A stretch of DNA of 64,000 nucleotides from Sulfurimonas hydrogeniphila (GTDB taxonomy: Bacteria; Campylobacterota; Campylobacteria; Campylobacterales; Sulfurimonadaceae): contig NZ_CP035534.1 in NCBI RefSeq assembly GCF_009068765.1, positions 1,054,001 to 1,118,000 on the forward strand, written 5' to 3'. The notes under the pieces were generated by a model. It was not told the origin of the DNA. It worked only from the letters and a program-made list of their open reading frames with translations, and searched no databases. This document shows positions 57,945-64,000 of the stretch, one piece after another (the first letter of the stretch is position 1; every line of letters starts with the position of its first letter). The position numbers and the translations under genes are program-made.

Positions 57945-58620
57945 AGGGAATCGGGTCGCTCACGCCTGCTTTTTCAAAGCCGTTTAAACGGAGTCTGCAG
58001 CTGTCGCACACACCGCAGGCCTTGTCTTCGTTTTTATAGCAACTCCATGTCAGTTCCAAAGGAACATTCAGTTTTAGGGCTTCTTCTACAATTTGTGATT
58101 TTTTGAGGTGCACCAGCGGCATTTTTATTTCTATCTTTGTGTCATCTTTTGTGCCTAGATTGATTGCTTTTTGCATAGCCTGTATATATTCTTCCCTGCA
58201 ATCCGGATACCCGCTGCTGTCCTCTTCAACAACGCCTATACTGATAACCTCTGCACCCTCTTTTTCAGCTATTGCTGCGGCCATAGAGAGAAATATGCCG
58301 TTTCTAAACGGTACATACGTTACAGGAACACCCTCTTCTACTCCGCCTGTAGGTACTTCTATGTTTATGTCTGTCAGTGCAGAAGCACCAAGTTGTTTAA
58401 AAAAATCCAAATCTAAAATATACTTTTGCTTTACATGTAAACTTTGACATATATTTTCAAAACATGCAAGCTCTTTTGCCTGTGTTCTTTGGTCATAATT
58501 AAAATGAACTGCTATAACTTCATAGCCTTGATTCTTCATCATATAGGCGCTTAACGTAGAATCCATGCCTCCGCTCATGATGCAAACAGCTTTTTTATTT
58601 GTGTTATTTTCTTTTTTCAT
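57937..58620 (-). CDS. queC: 7-cyano-7-deazaguanine synthase
   Basis: Converts 7-carboxy-7-deazaguanine to preQ0, precursor of queuosine. PP-loop [14 protein letters not shown] at the N-terminus, the [15 protein letters not shown] core, and the zinc-binding C-terminus with [19 protein letters not shown] are intact. 227 residues is standard. The region upstream is divergent to the small motility-like gene. Other que genes are not in the window. Confidence 0.97.
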   Translation of the reverse strand: MKKENNTNKKAVCIMSGGMDSTLSAYMMKNQGYEVIAVHFNYDQRTQAKELACFENICQSLHVKQKYILDLDFFKQLGASALTDINIEVPTGGVEEGVPVTYVPFRNGIFLSMAAAIAEKEGAEVISIGVVEEDSSGYPDCREEYIQAMQKAINLGTKDDTKIEIKMPLVHLKKSQIVEEALKLNVPLELTWSCYKNEDKACGVCDSCRLRLNGFEKAGVSDPIPYA

Positions 58621-58676
58621 GGTACAATTTTACCATAAGTGTTATATACTTTAGTATTTCAAACAAGGAGGAAGTT

Positions 58677-58856
58677 ATGGAAGTATCATCTTCAACACAA
58701 ACTTCATCAGGGCTGGGACAAACAGATATTATGAAAAAAGCGCAGGATGTACAGGCGCAGCAGATAGAAAAAATCATTCAGGCTGCTCAGGAGCAATCCA
58801 AACAAATGACTGCACAAAAAACCGGTGTAGGAAGCAATCTTAATATTACAGGCTGA
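58677..58856 (+). CDS. Small YjfB-like putative motility protein
   Basis: 59 residues; the AAGGAGG 6 bases before ATG is the best ribosome binding site in the area and sets the start. The middle is Gln-rich and helical (IMKKAQDVQAQQIEKIIQAA) and the end reads VGSNLNITG, which resembles the C-terminus of YjfB-type proteins linked to motility. No membrane segment. A TATACT at 58645-58650 may be its -10 box. Function is inferred only from this weak resemblance. Confidence 0.55.
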   Translation: MEVSSSTQTSSGLGQTDIMKKAQDVQAQQIEKIIQAAQEQSKQMTAQKTGVGSNLNITG

Positions 58857-58893
58857 ATTTCTCCTCTTTCTTGGCAGATGTTTTCTCATCTGC

Positions 58894-58899
58894 TATAAT
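58894..58899 (+). promoter_or_regulatory. -10 box (TATAAT) directly before ybeY
   Basis: TATAAT ends 7 bases before the ybeY ATG, so transcription should start at or next to the A of the start codon. There is no ribosome binding site, consistent with a leaderless mRNA. Confidence 0.5.
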
Positions 58900-58906
58900 T
58901 CCACTT

Positions 58907-59326
58907 ATGATAGATATTGACAACAAAACTTCTTTTGAAGTAAACAACACGCTGCTCCAAAAAATTGCTTTAAGTATGACAGATAAAGACATAGAACTTG
59001 TCATTACTGCAAATGATGAGATACGGCAAATAAACAAAGAGTATAGAAACATAGACAAACCAACCGATGTGCTCAGTTTTCCCTATGAAGAGATGCCTAT
59101 GAGTCCACTTGGAAGCATAGTTGTTTCTTATGATTTTGTACGTGAAAAAGCTACAGAGTTCAAGCATACACAAGAAGATGAATTTACACTCCTTTTTATA
59201 CACGGACTTTTACATCTCCTTGGATATGATCATGAAACAGATAATGGTCAAATGCGAGAAGAAGAAGAACGGCTCATTAATGAGTTTCATCTTCCGAAAA
59301 GTTTAATAGTAAGAACACAGGGATAG
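58907..59326 (+). CDS. ybeY: Endoribonuclease YbeY
   Basis: Zinc RNase needed for 16S rRNA 3' maturation and ribosome quality control. The metal motif HGLLHLLGYDHE and PTDVLSFPYEE are diagnostic. With ATG at 58907 it has 139 residues, the family size. No ribosome binding site precedes it. A TTG 36 bases earlier would extend the protein without homology. Followed by the cation exchanger after 10 bases. Confidence 0.93.
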   Translation: MIDIDNKTSFEVNNTLLQKIALSMTDKDIELVITANDEIRQINKEYRNIDKPTDVLSFPYEEMPMSPLGSIVVSYDFVREKATEFKHTQEDEFTLLFIHGLLHLLGYDHETDNGQMREEEERLINEFHLPKSLIVRTQG

Positions 59327-59336
59327 GTACTTAACA

Positions 59337-60266
59337 ATGGATTATATTATATTTATTTCGGCAATGGCCGCTTTGATTTACGGGGCTGATTTTATCATTA
59401 AAGAGTCAGAACGGATTGCACTGCACTTTAACATTTCACACTTTGTCATCGGTGCGACTTTGGTGGCTTTTGGCACCTCTTTGCCGGAAATGGCAGCTTC
59501 TATGGTGGCATCGGCACACGGAAAAAGCGATATGGCCGTTGCCAATGTCGTAGGAAGTGTCATTTTTAATATCACTTTGGTACTGGGTATTGTTTTTATG
59601 ATTGCGAAATCCATGAATCCGGACAGGGATCTCTTCTCAAAAGACAGTGCCTGGGTTATTGTGCCTCTGGTAATCTTTTTTATTATGACGCTCGACGGAA
59701 AGATCAGCCGCATTGACGGTGCTTTGTTTTTACTTATGATGGTTTCATATATCATATTTTTGTTTTCAAGCAACAAAGAAGAGCTTGAAGGCGAGATAGA
59801 TGAAGATTTGGTCAAAGAAAAATTTAATTGGCTAAAAAGTGCTCTACTGTTGGGTGTTGGTTTTGTTTTAACAATCGGAGGCGCTAACTTTGTTGTAGAG
59901 AGCGGTACAAATATAGCAAGAAGTTTACATGTAAGTGAGTGGATTATCGGTCTGTTTTTAATCTCTTTGGGTACTTCTCTGCCTGAACTTGTCGTCTCTC
60001 TTGTCGCCGTAAAAAAAGGCAATGCCGAGATGAGTATAGGAAATATCATAGGTTCAAATGTAGCCAATTTTTCTATGGTTTTAGGAGGTGCGGCTCTTTT
60101 GAATCCGCTGAGTGTAAATCTGGCAGCTACAAAATTTGACATGCTTATTCTTGCTGCAGCCTCCATAGCGCTTTTGTTTGTTTTGGCAAACAAGCTGTAC
60201 AACAAAGCCGGAGGCATTTTTTTGCTTATAATTTTAGCACTGTTTATTCAAAATTCTTTTGCATAA
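59337..60266 (+). CDS. Calcium/sodium antiporter (CaCA family, YrbG type)
   Basis: Inner-membrane cation:proton or sodium exchanger with about 10 helices. The two inverted alpha repeats are clear: GATLVAFGTSLPEMAASMVA ... ANVVGSVIFNITLVLG near residue 42 and GLFLISLGTSLPELVVSLVA ... GNIIGSNVANFSMVLGG near 203; both carry the acidic GTSLPE core. An acidic loop lies between the halves (about residue 140-160). 309 residues. The ion preference cannot be read. Confidence 0.92.
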   Translation: MDYIIFISAMAALIYGADFIIKESERIALHFNISHFVIGATLVAFGTSLPEMAASMVASAHGKSDMAVANVVGSVIFNITLVLGIVFMIAKSMNPDRDLFSKDSAWVIVPLVIFFIMTLDGKISRIDGALFLLMMVSYIIFLFSSNKEELEGEIDEDLVKEKFNWLKSALLLGVGFVLTIGGANFVVESGTNIARSLHVSEWIIGLFLISLGTSLPELVVSLVAVKKGNAEMSIGNIIGSNVANFSMVLGGAALLNPLSVNLAATKFDMLILAAASIALLFVLANKLYNKAGGIFLLIILALFIQNSFA

Positions 60267-60268
60267 AA

Positions 60269-62056
60269 TTATTTTTTCTTGATATACCCAAGTTCTAAAA
60301 GCCTGTTGTATATGTCAGAAACAATAGAACCCGCTGCATGTCCGCCGTGTCCGCCGTGTTCTACCATAACAGTTACAACATACTGAGGATGTTTATACGG
60401 TCCATAAGTTGTAAACCAGGCATGTGATCTCTTGTAGTAAGAGAGTTCATGTTCCTTCTTTCTTTTTAAAATATCCTGTTTTATACCTATGACCTGTGCC
60501 GTTCCTGTTTTGCCTGCTATTTTTACTTTTACATGCAAATAATTCGTGGCCGTTCCGTGAGGAGAATTACATACCTGATACATCGCCTTTTGGATAATAG
60601 GAAGTTTTTTCAATTCCACTTTGTTCAACACATTTTTGTAGCTGCTTTTATACTTTTTATCTCCAATCAAAGAAACAAAATGTGGAGTAGGCAGCTTTCC
60701 GGTTGCCATAAGCGCTGTTTCTCTGGCAATCTGTATAGGCGTTACAAGAAAATCACCCTGCCCGATTGCCATATTTGCCGTTTCGCCTATATTCCATATT
60801 TTATGGTATTTTCGTAGCTTCCATTCACGGGAGGGAACAACACCTATAAATTCATTGGGCAAATCTATACCTGTTTTTTTACCAAAACCATAGCGTTTTA
60901 AGCCGGCACTCATTTTTTTATTGCCCAGTACCAGGCTTCCTTTATAGAAAAAATCATCACAACTCTCCCGTATTGCTTTTGTGATGTTGGTGTGTCTGTG
61001 CCCTTTTTTCTTCCAGCATCTAAACGTTCTTCCGCCTAACTTCAGGTTTGAGCGGCAGTCAACACTCCAGTATTCATTCAAGTCCGTAGTGATATATAAA
61101 AGCCCCAAAAGAGGTTTAATGGTCGAACCTGGCGGATACAAACCGTGTGTCATTTTATTTGTAAAAGGGTGATCAAGACTTGATGAGAGTTCATCATACA
61201 TTTTATAGGACATTCCGGAAACAAAAATATTTAAGTCATAATTTGGATAACTGCCCGCAGCTAAAATGGAACCGTCAACATTCATAACAATTACAGCACC
61301 TACCTTGCCTTCAAAAAGCTTTGAGATGTACTTTTGCAACTCCATATCAAGCGTAAGTTTCAGTTTTCTCTCCTCATCAGGACTTTTATAACTTAACTCC
61401 TCCACTTCCCGATTGTTGGCATTGACTTTTATCTCTTTTACTCCAGGTGTACCCTGCAGGTAAGAATTATAGTATTTTTCAAGACCTGTTTTTCCGGTAT
61501 AGCCTATGAGATCAAGCAGAGGGTCTTTGTCAATATCTTTTTGGTTTGCACGAGAAACATAGCCTATCATATGTGCAGCAATATTTTTATACGGATAGTA
61601 TCTTTTGGGTGCCGGAAGAATTTTAATGTTTTTTCGCAGGTTCAGCATAGAATATACCGGCATCATTTTTTCATATGGTATGAAATGGACAACATCTATG
61701 AAGTTGTGGTTATAGTATGAGTCTTTTTTTCTGTAGTTTTTAATAATTTTTTCTTTGTCTAAATCAGGCAGTGCTTTTTTTAAAAAAGAGACGGTGTCAT
61801 TAAATTCGTTTTTATGTTTTTTCAAGAGCAAATGAGGTGCAATTTGGATTTTAAATCCAAGTTTGTTAATAGCTACAGGTCGATTGTATCTGTCTACTAT
61901 CTCACCTCTGACAGGTGCTATCTGCTCATGTTTGATGGTGTTTTGCAATGAAAGCCTGCTGTAGTAACTGTTTGATTCAACGGCCAGATAGAAAACGCGC
62001 ACTATAAGTGCCAGCCAGATTGATACAAACACAAAAATAATAAATTTTATTTTCAT
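60269..62056 (-). CDS. mrdA: Penicillin-binding protein 2
   Basis: Transpeptidase of the cell-elongation machinery. One N-terminal membrane helix (about residues 4-24), a PBP dimerisation domain (YIGRP-like text replaced by RYNRPVAINKLGF), then the transpeptidase domain: SxxK in PPGSTIKPLLGL, the SxD-type RESCDDFFY, and KTG in AGKTGTAQVIG. 595 residues is standard. ATG overlaps the preceding MreD-like gene (ATGA). The identical palindromic 27-bp element is 25 bases upstream of the start. Confidence 0.96.
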   Translation of the reverse strand: MKIKFIIFVFVSIWLALIVRVFYLAVESNSYYSRLSLQNTIKHEQIAPVRGEIVDRYNRPVAINKLGFKIQIAPHLLLKKHKNEFNDTVSFLKKALPDLDKEKIIKNYRKKDSYYNHNFIDVVHFIPYEKMMPVYSMLNLRKNIKILPAPKRYYPYKNIAAHMIGYVSRANQKDIDKDPLLDLIGYTGKTGLEKYYNSYLQGTPGVKEIKVNANNREVEELSYKSPDEERKLKLTLDMELQKYISKLFEGKVGAVIVMNVDGSILAAGSYPNYDLNIFVSGMSYKMYDELSSSLDHPFTNKMTHGLYPPGSTIKPLLGLLYITTDLNEYWSVDCRSNLKLGGRTFRCWKKKGHRHTNITKAIRESCDDFFYKGSLVLGNKKMSAGLKRYGFGKKTGIDLPNEFIGVVPSREWKLRKYHKIWNIGETANMAIGQGDFLVTPIQIARETALMATGKLPTPHFVSLIGDKKYKSSYKNVLNKVELKKLPIIQKAMYQVCNSPHGTATNYLHVKVKIAGKTGTAQVIGIKQDILKRKKEHELSYYKRSHAWFTTYGPYKHPQYVVTVMVEHGGHGGHAAGSIVSDIYNRLLELGYIKKK

Positions 62057-62505
62057 AAGAGACCTATTAAAAAGAATTCAATTACTATATAGTAAATTAT
62101 ATAGTAATTTATATTTGGCTGCGGCAATAAAAAAATATTTGACAACAGTGTCAGAAAAAGAAAATAACCAAGATAGACAAGGATGGCTGTCAGTGCTCGA
62201 ATACAAACTGAACAGTTGGAATTTTTGGTGATTTGAGGCATAATAAATTTATACAATACATAAAAATAGACAACTGCACTCAAAAGCATATATCCGTAGT
62301 TGGCTTCAAAAACAACAAGACACAGCACAACAACAAAAACAGAGAGTGTGTCATCATTGTCAAGTGCACGGGCAAAAAGTACATACAGAAGTGTCAGCAT
62401 TGGCGGCAAAAACGGATAAATAGTGCCCAAACTGTCATACAGTACAAAAAGCACTATATAAAAGAGTGAGATTACAGGTTTTTGATGAGAGATACTTCGT
62501 TGCAT
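62053..62505 (-). CDS. mreD: MreD-like rod-shape membrane protein
   Basis: 150 residues, about five hydrophobic helices, with ILALL-type text (SLFYIVLFVLYDSLG, MLTLLYVLFA, LVVFEANYGYMLLSAVVYF). Gene position immediately before mrdA, and size and topology, fit MreD of the elongasome, although conservation is low. It overlaps argA-like by 34 bases and mrdA by 4. Its last codons lie in the 27-bp element (62081-62107). No ribosome binding site is obvious. Confidence 0.65.
   Translation of the reverse strand: MQRSISHQKPVISLFYIVLFVLYDSLGTIYPFLPPMLTLLYVLFARALDNDDTLSVFVVVLCLVVFEANYGYMLLSAVVYFYVLYKFIMPQITKNSNCSVCIRALTAILVYLGYFLFLTLLSNIFLLPQPNINYYIIYYIVIEFFLIGLL
62081..62107 (-). repeat. 27-bp palindromic element, copy 2 (ahead of mrdA)
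   Basis: Exactly the same 27 bases as 19197-19223, including core palindrome TTACTATATAGTAA. Here it encodes part of the MreD-like C-terminus and lies 25-51 bases before the mrdA start. Confidence 0.85.
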
Positions 62506-62933
62506 ATCGGAAAGTGTTTACATTTAATACAATCGGCCCAAATTTTATGTTCGGGAAGGGACTCTTTTGGAATTTCCACAAATCCCAGTCTTTCAAAAAA
62601 AGATTGCTTGTAGGTGAGACTCAGTACTTTTTGAAGACCGAGTGCTCTGCCCTCATCAACAGCGCACTCAACCAGGTTTTCTCCTATTTTCTGTCCCCGA
62701 AACCCCTCTTTTACAACCAAAGAGCGTATTTCGCCAAGATATCTTGTGTGGATGTGGAGTGCCGCAAAACCGACAAGTTCATCAGCTATAAAAGCCAAAG
62801 TATACGAACGGATATTTGTTGCGATTTCATCCTCGCTTCTTTCTAAAATGATACCGCTCTGCACTTCAGGCTGTACCAGATCTCTCATTTTTTCAATATC
62901 TGAGAGTTTCGCCTTGGTGTAGTCAATCTTCAT
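62472..62933 (-). CDS. GNAT acetyltransferase, probable short N-acetylglutamate synthase
   Basis: The GNAT core is clear (IRSLVVKEGFRGQKIGENLVE with the acetyl-CoA loop). The C-terminus FFERLGFVEIPKESLPEHKI followed by WADCIKCKHFPICNE matches the short ArgA/NAGS group (first step of arginine synthesis from glutamate). Start placed at 62933, which gives 153 residues with an AGAAG just upstream; a longer frame would run into engB. Overlaps engB by 11 bases. The ArgA role is inferred from the C-terminal motif. Confidence 0.8.
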   Translation of the reverse strand: MKIDYTKAKLSDIEKMRDLVQPEVQSGIILERSEDEIATNIRSYTLAFIADELVGFAALHIHTRYLGEIRSLVVKEGFRGQKIGENLVECAVDEGRALGLQKVLSLTYKQSFFERLGFVEIPKESLPEHKIWADCIKCKHFPICNEVSLIKNL

Positions 62934-63540
62934 CTGTCTTCTCTTGCAGTATTCCATAAATGACTTGAACAATTTTATTGATTCCTCTTTTTTTCGCACT
63001 TGAAACCATTAAAGCATTTGGAAACTCTTTTCGAAGTGCACTTTGCTCTTTTTGATTTAATTTGTCAATTTTTGTAAATATTTGCAGTATATATTGGTTT
63101 TCTCTTGCCGTGCTAAAAAGAAAATCACTCACTGCCGTATCTATTTCCAAATGGGGATGTCTGCAATCTATAAGGTGTATAAAAATCTTTATCTCTTCCC
63201 TGTTGGCTATATAGTCTGTCAGATTTTTTTCCCAATCATGCTTGAGAGATTTTGCTACTTTTGCGTAGCCAAAACCAGGCAGGTCTACAAACTTTGCCAC
63301 AAGTTTTTCAGAAGATTCTCTGTTTAAAAAAGTAACATCAAAATAATTTATAAGCTTTGTTTTTCCGGGAGTTGAAGAGACTTTAGCCAACCCTTTGTGA
63401 TTTGTCAAAGCGTTGAGCAGTGAACTTTTTCCAACATTTGAGCGTGCCATAAAAACTACTTCGTTCTGTTCTTCGGATTCCGGAGCTGCATTGACATTCG
63501 GAGCCGATGTTATAAACTTTGCCTCAACAATGTCTATCAT
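62923..63540 (-). CDS. engB: Ribosome biogenesis GTP-binding protein EngB (YsxC/YihA)
   Basis: Essential GTPase for 50S assembly. G1 FMARSNVGKSSLLNAL, G3 VDLPGFGYAKV and G4 FTKIDKL are present, with the typical SSTPGKTKLINYF switch I. 205 residues. Starts with ATG overlapping the lptA stop (ATGA). Confidence 0.95.
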   Translation of the reverse strand: MIDIVEAKFITSAPNVNAAPESEEQNEVVFMARSNVGKSSLLNALTNHKGLAKVSSTPGKTKLINYFDVTFLNRESSEKLVAKFVDLPGFGYAKVAKSLKHDWEKNLTDYIANREEIKIFIHLIDCRHPHLEIDTAVSDFLFSTARENQYILQIFTKIDKLNQKEQSALRKEFPNALMVSSAKKRGINKIVQVIYGILQEKTDED

Positions 63541-64000
63541 TTTTTTTCCTTTTCGTCTTTTATATCAAATATCATAATGACAGGCTCTTTTGAAACACCT
63601 TTGGCATAGGCTTTCCCGCTTATCGCCTGCAAAATAACTTCATCACCGAAAATCTCTTTTTTATCGTTCAGTTGCTGCAGATGTACATTTCCAAAAAAGT
63701 GATACTCTTTTTTTAAAGGCAGGTAGACGACTTTTTGTGCAACACCTCTGTAGTTTGCTCCCTCTACTGTTTTTATTACAAATGAAGCATTTCCGACAGC
63801 TACAAATTTTGTGGGCTTGTTGTTTTTGTCCGTATATACTGTAACCTTGGAGGCGTTAAGTTCATCATTGACTTTTTTAATTCTGACATGTCCGGTAAAA
63901 ACTGAAATACCTTTTTTCTGGTCGCCTCTGAACTCATCTGCTTTGATTTTAAGCTCTTGTGAAAAGAGTAGAGTCTGTAAAAAAAGTGTTAGCACAAGTA
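63537..64000 (-). CDS. lptA: Lipopolysaccharide transport protein LptA, 5' end cut by window
   Basis: Periplasmic bridge protein carrying LPS to the outer membrane. The OstA/LptA fold shows KIKADEFRGDQKKGISVFTG, NASKVTVYTDKN and KKEIFGDEVILQ. The frame is open to the right edge and already within a signal peptide (LTLFLQTLLFSQ), so only a few residues are missing. It heads the minus-strand operon lptA-engB-argA-like-mreD-like-mrdA. lptC or lptB may be upstream, outside the window. Confidence 0.88.
   Translation of the reverse strand, partial: LVLTLFLQTLLFSQELKIKADEFRGDQKKGISVFTGHVRIKKVNDELNASKVTVYTDKNNKPTKFVAVGNASFVIKTVEGANYRGVAQKVVYLPLKKEYHFFGNVHLQQLNDKKEIFGDEVILQAISGKAYAKGVSKEPVIMIFDIKDEKEKK

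Noticed and set aside
59378-60217. 279-codon reading frame on the minus strand opposite the cation exchanger
   Set aside because: It lies entirely antisense to a gene with clear alpha-repeat motifs, has no ribosome binding site, and its Ser/Thr/Lys-rich text is the usual shadow of a hydrophobic gene.

Overview
The window comes from a flagellated, low-GC member of the Campylobacterota (former Epsilonproteobacteria). Sulfurimonas or a close relative is the best guess, from gene content and order rather than a database match. Indicators are the oorDABC-type 2-oxoglutarate:acceptor oxidoreductase, a single-chain NADP isocitrate dehydrogenase, a very long FlgL, frequent TTG starts and gene order such as flgA-ubiX-coaD-tmk-hisS. 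Both ends cut genes: ilvN at the left, lptA at the right. No prophage, insertion sequence or CRISPR array is visible.

Layout. 1-1647: ilvN, lpxD and a small protein. 1656-10879 (minus): a long housekeeping operon flgA, ubiX, coaD, tmk, hisS, FMN glutamate-synthase-like protein, speA, cysE, aspartate aminotransferase. Then tRNA-Leu(CAA), flgL behind a sigma-54 promoter, ftsK with a coupled small protein, acnB, lolA, secA-lolC/E, an AsmA-like giant divergent from mltG, and from 27 to 37.4 kb a TCA block: icd, mdh, fumC, sucC, sucD, oorD, oorA, oorB, oorC. With acnB this is nearly every step from citrate to malate that a reductive (CO2-fixing) or oxidative cycle needs. ATP-citrate lyase and fumarate reductase are not here, so direction cannot be decided from the window.

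37.4-45.8 kb holds a TetR regulator with four evenly spaced operators, the RNase P RNA, a response regulator with a ribbon-helix-helix output, tRNA-Glu, a GlnRS-YqeY fusion divergent from a GluRS-like protein that has lost its catalytic signatures, yggT, a lipoprotein, mobB and fbp. 46-50.7 kb holds metG with a MurF-N-like protein, a YceI protein and an orphan TRAP binding protein. 50.7-55.9 kb (minus) is a signalling operon: REC-GGDEF-EAL, FIST-PAS-histidine kinase, REC-PP2C phosphatase. 56-64 kb holds a frameshifted glycoside-hydrolase-like gene, a YgjP-type protease, queC, a small motility-like protein, ybeY, a cation exchanger, and a minus-strand envelope operon lptA-engB-argA-like-mreD-like-mrdA.

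The most unusual signals are: (1) the palindrome TTACATGTAA, found 12 times and always inside genes; (2) four TetR-type palindromes at exactly 32-bp spacing; (3) an intact reading frame for a GluRS paralogue without HIGH or KMSKS motifs, beside a GlnRS gene bracketed by inverted repeats; (4) an identical 27-bp palindromic element just ahead of both secA and mrdA.
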